Of a DNA stretch of 54,865 bases, positions 41,653 to 49,881 are shown piece after piece. Origin of the DNA: a virus. Every line of letters begins with the position of its first letter. Position 1 is the stretch's first letter. The translations under genes were made by a program, and so were the position numbers. Under the pieces are notes generated by a model. The model worked only from the letters and a program-made list of their open reading frames with translations. It was not told the origin of the DNA and searched no databases. The stretch is from the IMG/VR virus record IMGVR_UViG_3300046413_000898, positions 1 through 54,865 of that record. The stretch is one strand, 5' to 3'.

Positions 41653-42158
41653 CAGAACGGCGGGTCCTGGTCCTGGCCGGGACCCCAGTCGTAGCGGCCC
41701 TGACCTGACTGCCCCTGCTGACCCCACGGGTCGTTCTGGGGCCGCTGGCCCTGCTGTCCGCCGCCGCTGAAGCCGCCGCCCGACCCGCCTCCGCGGGACT
41801 GGCGGTTGACCGTGGCCGATGCGAAGCGCAGCGACGGGCCGATCTCATCGACGTCGAGCTCCATCACCGTGCGGCGATCGCCTTCCTTCGTGTCGAAGGA
41901 CCGGGACTTGAGCCGCCCCTGGGCGATGACGCGCATGCCCTTCTGCAGCGTCTCGGCGACGTTCTCCGCCGCCTCCCGCCACACCGAGCAGCGCATGAAG
42001 ATCGTCTCCCCCTCCTTCCACTCGTTCGCCTGCTTGTCGAAGGCGCGGGGCGTGGAAGCGATCGTGAAGTTCGCGACCGCTGTGCCGTTCGGCAGGAAAC
42101 TCAGCTCGGGCGTAGCGGTCAGGTTGCCGATGATGGTGATGGTGGTGTCGTTGGCCAT
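41652..42158 (-). CDS. ssb: Single-stranded DNA-binding protein, 168 aa
   Basis: OB fold (~5-110: [69 protein letters not shown]), a Gly/Gln-rich linker and the acidic tip DQDPPF that recruits partners. It starts behind AAGGAGAACCAA. Confidence 0.94.
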   Translation of the reverse strand: MANDTTITIIGNLTATPELSFLPNGTAVANFTIASTPRAFDKQANEWKEGETIFMRCSVWREAAENVAETLQKGMRVIAQGRLKSRSFDTKEGDRRTVMELDVDEIGPSLRFASATVNRQSRGGGSGGGFSGGGQQGQRPQNDPWGQQGQSGQGRYDWGPGQDQDPPF

Positions 42159-42207
42159 TTGGTTCTCCTTGGTTGTGTTCTGCGAGCCGCTCGGATCAGG
42201 GGTTGGG

Positions 42208-42600
42208 TCAGGTGGGGGTGATGACGACGGTGACGCCGGGTTCCTGCCCGTCCGGCACGTATGCCTTCTGGGCGGTGAGCCGCACGACTCGGGAGTCCTC
42301 AGCGAGAACCCCGCCGGTCTGCAGTGAGTCCAGGATGGACCGGGTGAGCTTGTCGAGGTCGGGCTTGACGGCGGGCACCGGCCACCTGGGTCGCTTGGGG
42401 CGCGGCATCCAGAAGACGAGCTCGACGTGCACGGGCTGGTCGATTGGTGGGCCGTCGTGCTGCGCGGCGACCGAGGCGGTGACAGTGGCCCGCCACGCCT
42501 TGTGGCGCTTGTTCGCCTCGTAGAGCCGCCCGGTGCGGGTGACGGACTTCGAGCCCTGCGGCACCGGGGTGCCAACCGTCAGCGAGCGATGCAGGGTCAC
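42208..42600 (-). CDS. rusA: RusA-family Holliday junction resolvase (module B)
   Basis: Near-identical 130-aa copy of the protein at 21-413, with the same [14 protein letters not shown] and [14 protein letters not shown] motifs. It starts with GTG overlapping the stop of the methyltransferase gene. Its first codons are duplicated at the start of that methyltransferase. Confidence 0.93.
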   Translation of the reverse strand: MTLHRSLTVGTPVPQGSKSVTRTGRLYEANKRHKAWRATVTASVAAQHDGPPIDQPVHVELVFWMPRPKRPRWPVPAVKPDLDKLTRSILDSLQTGGVLAEDSRVVRLTAQKAYVPDGQEPGVTVVITPT

Positions 42601-42601
42601 T
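42568..42601. repeat. 34-bp direct repeat, copy 1 (rusA start)
   Basis: 34 bases over the start of rusA. Only two differ from copy 2 at 43503-43536. Together the two flank the methyltransferase gene. Confidence 0.88.
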
Positions 42602-43535
42602 CGCCCACCTCTTCATTCATATTGGTGTCCTCTACGAAGCCTTGCCCGATTAGCCGCTTTCTCGCCAGCTCCATATATTCCGGGTTCAACTCAATTCCAG
42701 CGAATCGTCTACCTAACAGCCCCGCCGACAGTGCCGTTGTTCCCGACCCCATAAAGGGATCGAGAACAATATCGCCCGGTTGGCTTGCGGTTAATATGCA
42801 CGGATCTACAAGAGTCGGCGGAAATGTTGCAAAATGACCGGACGCTTCACGGTACGCCCGCGTTTTCACATCCCACACAGTGCGCAGTCGCCTGTCGTTC
42901 GGTCCTTTTACTGCACCGACATCGTATAGGTACCTCTCCGACTTCGAGAGTAAGAACACATACTCGTGACTCCTCGTTGGTCGATCTCGAACACTTTCAG
43001 GCTGACAATTGGGCTTGTTCCAGACAATATCGGACCGCAGGTACCATCCGCGCTCCTGCAGTGCGAAGGCTAGGCGCCAGGGAACACCTATCAAATCTTT
43101 TGGCTTCAAACCTTCGGGAGTATTCGGGCGTTGACTCATGGCGCGAGCTGCATTCTTCTTGTCAGGCGCGCGCCAGGTTCGCCCTCCACTGGTGTAGGAG
43201 TCGCCTATATTTAACCAAAGCGTTCCATCATCCCTCAGCACCTGATATACGAGATCAAACACGTCTGCAAGCGCTTCGATGAAGGAGTAGACGCTGCTTT
43301 CGAGACCGATCTGCCCGTCAATCTTGTAATCCCGAAGCGACCAGTAAGGTGGAGACGTGACCACGGTTTGCGCCGAAGCCTTAGGCATCTCCGCAAGCAC
43401 TTCGTGAGCGTCTCCGAGAATTAGCGCTGACCGATTCATCACGGTCAGGTAGTCCGCCTCCGGCGGATGCTCGAAGGTGCCGAACCTCGGATAAGCGATG
43501 GAGGTGCCCACCGTCAGCGATCGATGCAGGGTCAC
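42597..43535 (-). CDS. N4-cytosine/N6-adenine DNA methyltransferase
   Basis: A 312-aa beta-class DNA methyltransferase. The catalytic motif TSPPYWSLRDY is at ~60-70 and the SAM-binding DPFMGSGTTALSAG at ~259-272, with GIELNPEYMELARKR near the end. It may protect phage DNA against host restriction. Its G+C is visibly lower than that of its neighbours. The first ~11 residues ([11 protein letters not shown]) duplicate the RusA start, and the conserved domain begins at MNRSALILGDA. No partner endonuclease gene was found. Confidence 0.88.
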   Translation of the reverse strand: MTLHRSLTVGTSIAYPRFGTFEHPPEADYLTVMNRSALILGDAHEVLAEMPKASAQTVVTSPPYWSLRDYKIDGQIGLESSVYSFIEALADVFDLVYQVLRDDGTLWLNIGDSYTSGGRTWRAPDKKNAARAMSQRPNTPEGLKPKDLIGVPWRLAFALQERGWYLRSDIVWNKPNCQPESVRDRPTRSHEYVFLLSKSERYLYDVGAVKGPNDRRLRTVWDVKTRAYREASGHFATFPPTLVDPCILTASQPGDIVLDPFMGSGTTALSAGLLGRRFAGIELNPEYMELARKRLIGQGFVEDTNMNEEVGE

Positions 43536-43536
43536 T
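43503..43536. repeat. 34-bp direct repeat, copy 2 (methyltransferase start)
   Basis: Second copy of the RusA start sequence. The methyltransferase begins in it and borrows its start codon and first ~11 codons. Confidence 0.88.
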
Positions 43537-44173
43537 TGACGCGCTCCCCACGAGTCCACGGGCCGTCGAGAGGCTTCACATAGCCCCCGTCGCGGTCGAT
43601 CCACGGACGGACCCAGCCACCCTCCTGGGGGACCCACCGCCAGATGTAGTCGTCGATTTCTATCCACTCCCACTCGCGCAGGTGCATGTCGTCGTCGGGC
43701 CACTCGCCCACCTCGATGCGCTCCGGCACGTCCGGGGTCTCGTCGGGCCAGCGGGGCGGGTCCGACACGATGATCTGACGATCACCGGCACGGCGCAAGA
43801 CGTAGTCCCAGTGCCGCCAGTACCCGTCCATATCCCAGAGCAGGCCTCTCCCCTCCTGAAGATCAACGACCATACCCCGCCAGTCGTCGTCCCCCTCGAT
43901 GCGGATGCGCTGCCCGAGGATCGTGGGCTTGTCCGGCTGCACCACCGGGGGCGGGGTGATGATCTTGACGGGAGTGGAACGGGTGAACGCCCTCCTCTCC
44001 TCCCCGCGCTCGGTGACCAGCCTCGTGAAGGCGTAACCAGTGTCGATGCTTCCGAGCGTCAGCCGGTAGAGGATCCCCTCCGGCTCTCCGACCTCGATGA
44101 ACGCCCCCACGTGGGCGTCCGTCAGGTCACCCACCGTCAGGGTGTCACCCGCGCTGATCTTCTTCGTGCTCAT
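43532..44173 (-). CDS. Conserved phage protein with GDTLTVGDLTDAH N-terminus (module B)
   Basis: 213-aa homologue of the protein at 634-1269. It shares the first 23 residues, VVQPDKPTILGQ, and a DRQIIVSDPPRWPDETP block. The middle (residues 30-65) and the WRW/WVRPW C-terminus differ. The function is unknown. Confidence 0.8.
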   Translation of the reverse strand: MSTKKISAGDTLTVGDLTDAHVGAFIEVGEPEGILYRLTLGSIDTGYAFTRLVTERGEERRAFTRSTPVKIITPPPVVQPDKPTILGQRIRIEGDDDWRGMVVDLQEGRGLLWDMDGYWRHWDYVLRRAGDRQIIVSDPPRWPDETPDVPERIEVGEWPDDDMHLREWEWIEIDDYIWRWVPQEGGWVRPWIDRDGGYVKPLDGPWTRGERVK

Positions 44174-44271
44174 TGCCCTGTCTCCTTCCTCGTGTGAAGC
44201 CCTCAGAATCGTTTCTGCGGGCCTAGAAACTGCTCACCCCCACACGGGGGCGTCCAACACCTGCCCGGCGC

Positions 44272-45537
44272 TCACGCAGCAACCTCCGACTGACCACGCC
44301 CATACAGGCGCGCCCGCACCGACGCAGGCACATCCTCATCATTCCAAGGCAGCGGGCCACTCGTCGTCAGCACATCCGGCCACGCCCGCTGATCACGATC
44401 ACCACGCCACCGCGACAACTCGATCACCCGCCGACGCTCCGACGACTCCTCCACGTCCAACCGCAGCCCAATACCGAACTCCGGCCAGCCAAGCAACGCC
44501 GATGAGCCACGAGGCGCGAGGTTCCTATCCCCCGCCGAGTTCGTGCCCTTCCCGGCGTGAGCCTCGATCAGCAGCGACAACCCCCGGTCCCGGATCGAAT
44601 CCAAGGCCGTGAGCACAGGCGCCGCTTCGTCATCCGTCGTGATGGCCCGCGACGTGATCTTGTACAGCGGGCCGATCGCCACCAGATCCGGTTCGATCTC
44701 GTCGATCTTCCGGTGCACCGCCCCGATGTGGGACTCCCTGGTCACGTCCAGCCGTGGCGAGCACACAACGTGCACCCGCTCTCTCGGGTCCCCCTGGGTG
44801 CCCGCCTTGAGCAGCGTCTCAACCATTGGGGACACGGCGCGCTTCCACTGCCGTTCACTGTTCTCCGCGTCGATCACCAACACCCGCAGAGGCGTGATGT
44901 CCGTCAGCGCGAAAGGGTGCAACCCGGCCGCGAGGCAAAGCACCATCTGCCGGATGAACATCGTTTTGCCCGTACCCTCCGCGCCGGTGAGCATCAGCCG
45001 GTCTCCGCGCTCCATGAGCCCATCGACCAACCAGTCATAGTTCGCCGGGACCTTGAGCAGATCCCCGAGCTCCTTCCCTTGGAGGACACCTTCTGTGGAA
45101 CCTGCCCGCAACTGCCGGAGGCCCTCGATCATCTGAGACAAGGCCTCCCCTGTCTCGGCCCCCTGCGCCTGGGCGATGACCTGCTGCATGGACCGACGCA
45201 CCCAGGACTCGTGAACGGTGTTCGCCAGGGCGGAGACGGTGTGCTCCGTCATGCCCCACACCGACGACGCCCACGAGTGCGGGTCCGCCGGCGAAAGTCC
45301 CCGGATGCCCTTGCGTTCGATCTCGATCCCCAGGGTCCCTGGGTCCAGCGGGGACTTCGCCGCCCACGCGGTGGTGACGAGGTCCCAGCATTGCTCCATG
45401 CGCGGGTCGTAGAACTCGCAGGAAGTGACCACGGCGGACGCGACCCTGAGCAGGTCGGGGTTGAAGGTGACCGCCCCGATCAGCTGCTGCTCGGCGGTGA
45501 AGCCGTTCACAGTGCGCTGCTCGAAAGGTTCATCCAT
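44272..45537 (-). CDS. DnaB/RepA-like replicative ATPase, 421 aa
   Basis: Residues ~10-120 resemble the DnaB N-terminal domain. Walker A GAEGTGKT is at 185-192, and the Walker B-like VLVIDAEN and RecA-like C-terminal core follow to ~390. It is probably the phage replicative helicase or loader, partner of the initiator gene just upstream. Module A shows no such gene within the window. Confidence 0.86.
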   Translation of the reverse strand: MDEPFEQRTVNGFTAEQQLIGAVTFNPDLLRVASAVVTSCEFYDPRMEQCWDLVTTAWAAKSPLDPGTLGIEIERKGIRGLSPADPHSWASSVWGMTEHTVSALANTVHESWVRRSMQQVIAQAQGAETGEALSQMIEGLRQLRAGSTEGVLQGKELGDLLKVPANYDWLVDGLMERGDRLMLTGAEGTGKTMFIRQMVLCLAAGLHPFALTDITPLRVLVIDAENSERQWKRAVSPMVETLLKAGTQGDPRERVHVVCSPRLDVTRESHIGAVHRKIDEIEPDLVAIGPLYKITSRAITTDDEAAPVLTALDSIRDRGLSLLIEAHAGKGTNSAGDRNLAPRGSSALLGWPEFGIGLRLDVEESSERRRVIELSRWRGDRDQRAWPDVLTTSGPLPWNDEDVPASVRARLYGRGQSEVAA

Positions 45538-46163
45538 GAGTCGCTCCTCCTTACCTGTGGTGGGCGGGGCTTGGCCTTGGTGAGCCAGTTGCGGAACCCG
45601 GCGTCCCAGTCCACGAGCCTGCGGTCGTGGGCTTGGGCGTGGTTGCGGAAGGTCTCGGCTTCGTGTGCGAGGTCGAGGTTCTTCTCGTTGGCCTTGGCCC
45701 TGTGCGTGTCGTTCGGCTCCCAGCTGTCCGGAAGGCGGCGCTCGCGCTGCTTCCGCGGAGCGGGAGCATTCATTGGTTCTAGTTCAGTGGTTCTAGTTAC
45801 TGCGACATCTGTGGGGAGAGGGTGGCGACATTCTTGGGGAGAGGGTGGCGTCACTGGTGACGCCACCCCTGGGACGTGGTGAACGTGGTACAGGTTCGAT
45901 GTCCGCTCCGTCGAACCCGGCTTCCACCGGGGCTCCACCGTCACAGCTTGGATCTTCTCGAGCTCATCGATGTACCGGTCCACGCTCTTCTCGCTCCGGC
46001 CCACCTTCGAGGCCAACAGCTTGCGCCCCGGCCACGCGGACCCCGTGTCGTTGTCCGCGAACTTGAGCATGACCATGTACAGGCGCAGCGCACCGTCCGA
46101 GATGTCTGACTCGAGCACCCAGTCCGGTACAGTGCGGAACTTCCCCGCGGTGAAGTCACTCAT
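45507..46163 (-). CDS. Winged-helix replication initiator-like protein, 218 aa
   Basis: N-terminal winged HTH (VPDWVLESDISDGALRLYMVMLKFADNDTG, RKLLASKVGRSEKSVDRYIDELEKI), a linker coded by repeats, and a C-terminal helical part with RDRR-type charge (AEAFRNHAQAHDRRLVDWDAGFRNWL). It precedes the ATPase gene with an overlap. Start ATG 46163 overlaps the upstream stop; ATG 46169 is also possible. Confidence 0.75.
   Translation of the reverse strand: MSDFTAGKFRTVPDWVLESDISDGALRLYMVMLKFADNDTGSAWPGRKLLASKVGRSEKSVDRYIDELEKIQAVTVEPRWKPGSTERTSNLYHVHHVPGVASPVTPPSPQECRHPLPTDVAVTRTTELEPMNAPAPRKQRERRLPDSWEPNDTHRAKANEKNLDLAHEAETFRNHAQAHDRRLVDWDAGFRNWLTKAKPRPPQVRRSDSWMNLSSSAL
45775..45868. repeat. Repeat cluster inside the module B initiator gene
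   Basis: Two GGTTCTAGTT at 45775 and 45789 (14-base spacing), two GGGGAGAGGGTGGCG at 45813 and 45836, and a 12-bp-arm dyad GGGTGGCGTCAC/GTGACGCCACCC at 45843-45868. This is a candidate origin, as in module A. Confidence 0.7.
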
Positions 46164-46356
46164 CGGCATCACCGTCAAGCATCCGGTCGAGGTCGGCGCG
46201 CTTGAAGCGCAGCCGCCCGGCCATTTCGTCGCGGGTCAACCCCAGGGTGTTGCCCTTGTCGAGGAAGTACATGAGGGTTCGGTACTCGGCCTCGATTCGT
46301 TCGCGGCTGACGTCCAAGAACTCGAGGACGAGCCGTTGTCTGCTATCCTGTTCCAT
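46156..46356 (-). CDS. Hypothetical early protein, 66 aa
   Basis: An acidic/basic helical protein (RLVLEFLDVSRERIEAEYRTLMYFLDKG) with a possible HTH at TRDEMAGRLRFKRADLDRML. AAAGGAGACAAC-ATG sets the start; ATG 46425, overlapping the upstream stop, is the alternative. Confidence 0.65.
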   Translation of the reverse strand: MEQDSRQRLVLEFLDVSRERIEAEYRTLMYFLDKGNTLGLTRDEMAGRLRFKRADLDRMLDGDADE

Positions 46357-46380
46357 GTTGTCTCCTTTCTTCGCGGTGAA

Positions 46381-46407
46381 GGCCCCTAGCCCTCTTGGAT
46401 AGGGGCC
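46381..46407 (-). terminator. Hairpin upstream of the 66-aa gene
   Basis: GGCCCCTA/TAGGGGCC arms with an 11-base loop, no long U-run on the minus strand. Probably an attenuator or mRNA-processing hairpin. Confidence 0.45.
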
Positions 46408-46421
46408 TTCGCTGTTGGTGC

Positions 46422-46565
46422 TCATCCCCGCTTGGCAACCAGTTCCGCGACAAGCAGCTGCATCGTCTGATCCTCGGTGAACCCGGTTTCCACCAGGGCG
46501 AGGAAGTACTCGCGCAAGCTGGTGGCGGCCCTCATCGGTTCGCTCAGGCCATCGTTGTTGTCCAT
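46422..46565 (-). CDS. Hypothetical protein, 47 aa
   Basis: A short acidic helical protein (DGLSEPMRAATSLREYFLALVETGF, QTMQLLVAELVAKRG) of unknown function. An AGGAGGACTGAC-type site precedes the ATG. Confidence 0.62.
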   Translation of the reverse strand: MDNNDGLSEPMRAATSLREYFLALVETGFTEDQTMQLLVAELVAKRG

Positions 46566-46575
46566 GTCAGTCCTC

Positions 46576-46986
46576 CTATGAGTTGTGCCCCGTGGTGGGG
46601 CATTCGTTGTCTGCGCCGTCCGGCAGATACCGTGACAGCGCCTCGTCCGTAAGCCTCAGCCGCGACCCATCATCCGAAAGCAGGAACCACGCCTGCTCCG
46701 GCTCGGACCAGCACGCGACCTCCGCCGGCTGGCGCACCCCATTCCGGGAGACCTTCCAGCCCCGCAGTCGGCCGATCACCGCGAAGACCGCATCGGACTC
46801 GAGCTGCTCGTTGTGGCGCTTGCACATGGTCACCAGGTTCGACAGCCCGTGGCCGCGCTTCGACCCGCCCATGCCACGGTTCGCTCGGTGCTGCGGGGTG
46901 AGGTCGTACTCGGTGCCGCAGGCCACGCACTTGTAGCCGTCACGCTCCTGCATTCGCTTCACAGAACCGGTCGGTGTTGCGCTCAT
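46576..46986 (-). CDS. HNH endonuclease-like protein, 136 aa
   Basis: N-terminal HNH fold (YKCVACGTEYDLTPQHRANRGMGGSKRGHGLSNLVTMCKRHNEQLE, ~17-61), then a Trp-containing C-terminal part. It is probably a nuclease or homing endonuclease between the RecT and replication genes. Confidence 0.82.
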   Translation of the reverse strand: MSATPTGSVKRMQERDGYKCVACGTEYDLTPQHRANRGMGGSKRGHGLSNLVTMCKRHNEQLESDAVFAVIGRLRGWKVSRNGVRQPAEVACWSEPEQAWFLLSDDGSRLRLTDEALSRYLPDGADNECPTTGHNS

Positions 46987-47342
46987 GCTCCCGGCCCCCT
47001 GTCTGCGTACAGCTGGGCGGCCATGCGCTCGTCCACATGCTCCGAGCGCAACGCGTCACTCTTGGCGCGGCACCAGTGGAGCTTCTGCTTGAACGACTCC
47101 GCCTCAGCCTCCGCCGCCACCTTGTGCAACCGGATACCCATGACCGCGTCGTCCGCATCAGCCAGCGTCTCCGCCGCCGCCTGCGACAGCTTCGTGTCAT
47201 CGTCACGGGCCCGCACGATGAACTTCGCCCGGGCCCGCCTGTACTCGTTCTCCGCCCGCGCCGCCTCGTTCGTGTGATCCCGGTACGTCAGGATCAGCTT
47301 GTCCCAGGCGAGCAGGTGCTCGTTGATGTCACTCTGTGGCAT
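46983..47342 (-). CDS. Hypothetical helical protein, 119 aa
   Basis: Almost all helical (LLAWDKLILTYRDHTNEAARAENEYRRARAKFIV, AAAETLADADDAV). It lies after RecT in module B. The function is unknown; coiled-coil assembly is likely. Confidence 0.72.
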   Translation of the reverse strand: MPQSDINEHLLAWDKLILTYRDHTNEAARAENEYRRARAKFIVRARDDDTKLSQAAAETLADADDAVMGIRLHKVAAEAEAESFKQKLHWCRAKSDALRSEHVDERMAAQLYADRGPGA

Positions 47343-47997
47343 CGCTGTCGTTCTCCGGCGGGTTCTCGAGCTCGGGCACCTCCGGCTCCGGCGCCTTAGC
47401 CCGCTGCACCGTGCGCCGCTTCTTCGGCTCCGGCGCCGGCTCAGGGGCGTTCGACAGCTCGATGTCCTCCACCGACGACAACCCCATCAGCGCATCCGGG
47501 GCCACCAGCTTCGCGGCCTCCGCCTGGCACTTCGCCGTCAGCATCCCGATCGGGTCTGTCTTGTACTTCTGGTTCGACGTGTACCCCGCCCGGTCAGCCC
47601 GTGCCATGGTCCACTCGACCTTCTGCCACACCTGCGAGCCACGGCGCCGGCACTGGAACACCACCGCCTGCTCCGTCGCGGACTCACGGGTGATCTCGTG
47701 CCCAGCAGACACCGCCAGCGCCATCATCGTGGAAGCGTACAGCGCCGGCGTACCGTGGACCACGTACACCGACCGCAGGGAAGCAATCGGGTCCAGACCC
47801 AGCGTGTTCCCGTACAGCATCGCCGTCGCCGCCTCAGCAGGCTTGCCCTGGAAGTGCTTCGGGGCGAACGCCGTCTGGCACAGCTTCTGCGCCAGCGTGT
47901 ACCCAGCGTCCAGCTCTGCCGCGTAGTACGCCAACGACTTGACCCCCGGCGCCTCAGCGCGGGGGTCGTAGGCCTCGTTCTCTGCGAGCTCGCTCAT
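47329..47997 (-). CDS. recT: RecT-family single-strand annealing protein (module B)
   Basis: A 222-aa relative of the module A RecT (AAELDAGYTLAQKLCQTAFAPKHF, ATAMLYGNTLGLDPIASLRSVYVVHGTPALY, ADRAGYTSNQKYKTDPIGMLTAKCQAEAAK). It ends with a Pro/Glu-rich tail and lacks the extra C-terminal domain of the A copy. Confidence 0.9.
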   Translation of the reverse strand: MSELAENEAYDPRAEAPGVKSLAYYAAELDAGYTLAQKLCQTAFAPKHFQGKPAEAATAMLYGNTLGLDPIASLRSVYVVHGTPALYASTMMALAVSAGHEITRESATEQAVVFQCRRRGSQVWQKVEWTMARADRAGYTSNQKYKTDPIGMLTAKCQAEAAKLVAPDALMGLSSVEDIELSNAPEPAPEPKKRRTVQRAKAPEPEVPELENPPENDSDATE

Positions 47998-48770
47998 GCT
48001 CTCTCCTTCGTCTCGGGCCACACCGGGTCACCCAGGTAGTTCTTGCGCTTGTCCACCGTCTTGGCGATGTACGCGGCCGCCAAGAAGTCTTGGAACTGGC
48101 TGTCGATCTGCTTGCGTGATGTCGCCAGCGGGTGCAGCCGCACCCCCGAAACGGTGATGTGCGCGACGTAGGTCGCCACCACTTCCGGCATGGGGTGCTC
48201 GGTGTCTGGGTCGTCGTCCTCCACCCAGAACTCGGCGCGGGCGTACGCGGCGCACTGCAACGCAGTGTCGCCGTACACGCGGTTGGAGGTCTTCCAGTCG
48301 ATCAGGACCGGCAGCCCGTCATGGAGCTTCGGGGAAGTGCCGATGAAGTCCACCCGGCCCGCGTACCAGTGCTCCCGGTTTGCCAGCGACTTCTCCACCA
48401 CCACGGGCTGCAGGTTCAGGTCCTCGATGAAGTCCACCAGTCCCTCCACCTCCGGGCGGTGCGCCTCTGGGATCTCCACCTCATCGCCAGCAAGGTACCG
48501 CTGCCCCAGGTCGTGGATCTCCGTGCCGCGCATAGCCGCCTTGTCGCGCACCAGGTCGTGCACCCGCGACAAGGTGGGCACGAGCTCCCCTGTGGAGCGC
48601 AGTCGGTCCACCTCCTCCGGGTTCTTGTCCACCCATTCCGCCACGGTGCGAGCCGCCCACGGAACCAGCGCCGGCTTCGGGATGCCACCACCGATCAGGG
48701 TGGTCGCTCCCTTCACCGGGCGCTTGTCCAGCCGGTAGCGGTGGGCTTTCTCGCTGAACGTCAGACTCAT
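47994..48770 (-). CDS. PD-(D/E)XK exonuclease (module B)
   Basis: 258-aa counterpart of the module A exonuclease. Asp141 (GRVDF), Asp158-Trp-Lys160 (LIDWKTSN) and the QCAAYA motif (~172-177) are present. It overlaps the recT gene by 4 bases, a tight exonuclease-annealase unit. Confidence 0.9.
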   Translation of the reverse strand: MSLTFSEKAHRYRLDKRPVKGATTLIGGGIPKPALVPWAARTVAEWVDKNPEEVDRLRSTGELVPTLSRVHDLVRDKAAMRGTEIHDLGQRYLAGDEVEIPEAHRPEVEGLVDFIEDLNLQPVVVEKSLANREHWYAGRVDFIGTSPKLHDGLPVLIDWKTSNRVYGDTALQCAAYARAEFWVEDDDPDTEHPMPEVVATYVAHITVSGVRLHPLATSRKQIDSQFQDFLAAAYIAKTVDKRKNYLGDPVWPETKERA

Positions 48771-49141
48771 CGCTGCTCCTTCGTTTCGATGTAGTGCTGG
48801 ATGTCCTGGATCAGCTGCTCGTGGTCGTCCGGGGTCATGTCGTCCCACACCTCCGTGCGCAGCATGTCCTTCCAGTCCTCCCACCGGATCGTGTGGTACG
48901 GGGCGTCGTGGCACCCGAAGGCGTGGTCCTTCTTCCCGAGGTCACCCATGCGGTCCGTGAACGCTGCCCACAGGTGCCACGCCCACCGCTCCGCCGCATC
49001 CCGTGTCGAGCGCACGGGCTTCACGTCGTGGCTGATGCGGTCCGGGTCCGTCATCCGCGTCCGATCGAACTGGATCGGGGAGGGGTCGGGCCGCTCCGGT
49101 TCATCCCACATGCGCGCCCACTTCCCATCTGGTGCAATCAC
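48767..49141 (-). CDS. Hypothetical early protein, 124 aa
   Basis: A Trp/Asp-rich protein of unknown function (APDGKWARMWDEPERPDPSPIQFD, RDAAERWAWHLWAAF, MTPDDHEQLIQDIQHYIETKE). Overlaps the exonuclease start. No counterpart is seen in module A. Confidence 0.72.
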   Translation of the reverse strand: MIAPDGKWARMWDEPERPDPSPIQFDRTRMTDPDRISHDVKPVRSTRDAAERWAWHLWAAFTDRMGDLGKKDHAFGCHDAPYHTIRWEDWKDMLRTEVWDDMTPDDHEQLIQDIQHYIETKEQR

Positions 49142-49401
49142 TGGTCATCCTCCTTCGTTGTTGCGGGGCGGTGGATTTCGTGGCCCTCGCCGCGCTTATG
49201 GACGCTCCACCCGTCGGGCCACGGCAGGTTGCGGAGCTCGAGGCCCCACCCGTCGTCGGTGACGGATACGACATCTACCTCGCAAAGCATGGCGCCCCCG
49301 TCGTCGTCCACGACGATCAACTGCGCTCCGGGCTTGGGTGGGGTTGACCCGCTGACTCTCACAAGATCATCGATGAATTCGAATACCAGGGGACGCGTCA
49401 T
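49138..49401 (-). CDS. Hypothetical early protein, 87 aa
   Basis: A beta-rich acidic protein (LVFEFIDDLVRVSGSTPPKPGAQLIVVDDDGGAML, VVSVTDDGWGLELRNL) of unknown function. Confidence 0.7.
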   Translation of the reverse strand: MTRPLVFEFIDDLVRVSGSTPPKPGAQLIVVDDDGGAMLCEVDVVSVTDDGWGLELRNLPWPDGWSVHKRGEGHEIHRPATTKEDDQ

Positions 49402-49685
49402 CGGTCTTCCTCCAGATCATAGAGCCCGCGGTAGGTGCCGATGTAGCCACCCTTCCGCGAAGCCTTGGACGACTTCACCGTCCGGTCCGTTTTCTCGATC
49501 CAACCGCGGTGCACTGCCTTGAGCAGCGCGCCCTGCCACGCCGACCCAGCCGGCGGCGGGCCGCACACCTCTTCGAGGTCCTCGACGGTGAACTCCGAGA
49601 ACCTGTCTGCCGTCTCCTGGATCGCATCCTCTGCTGCGGCGTGCCATTCCGCCGCGGTCGGCTCGAGGACCGCCGGGCCGCTCAC
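49398..49685 (-). CDS. Conserved hypothetical with GYIGTYRGLYD motif (module B)
   Basis: 95-aa counterpart of 4148-4501. It shares nearly all of TAAEWHAAAEDAIQETAD, FTVEDLEEVCGPPPAGSAW and WIEKTDRTVKSSKASRKGG. GTG 49685 overlaps the membrane-protein stop. Confidence 0.78.
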   Translation of the reverse strand: MSGPAVLEPTAAEWHAAAEDAIQETADRFSEFTVEDLEEVCGPPPAGSAWQGALLKAVHRGWIEKTDRTVKSSKASRKGGYIGTYRGLYDLEEDR

Positions 49686-49864
49686 GACCGCACCCGGTGC
49701 CACAGCACCCGCACCACCGTGCACGCCGCCGCCACCGCGAAGAACCCCACAGCGACCAGCACCGCGGTCTGCCACCACCCCAAGAGGGCCATGCCGCCGC
49801 TGACTCCGAGCGCCGCGCCACCGTGCGGGATCGCACTGACTTGATTCACATCTGAGCCGTACAC
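49682..49864 (-). CDS. Small membrane protein, 60 aa
   Basis: One or two hydrophobic segments (GGAALGVSGGMALLGWW, VLVAVGFFAVAAACTVVRVLW) and a basic end. GTG 49864 follows GGAGACAACAG. It stands where module A has its 36-aa membrane protein. Confidence 0.65.
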   Translation of the reverse strand: MYGSDVNQVSAIPHGGAALGVSGGMALLGWWQTAVLVAVGFFAVAAACTVVRVLWHRVRS

Positions 49865-49881
49865 CTGTTGTCTCCTTTGTC

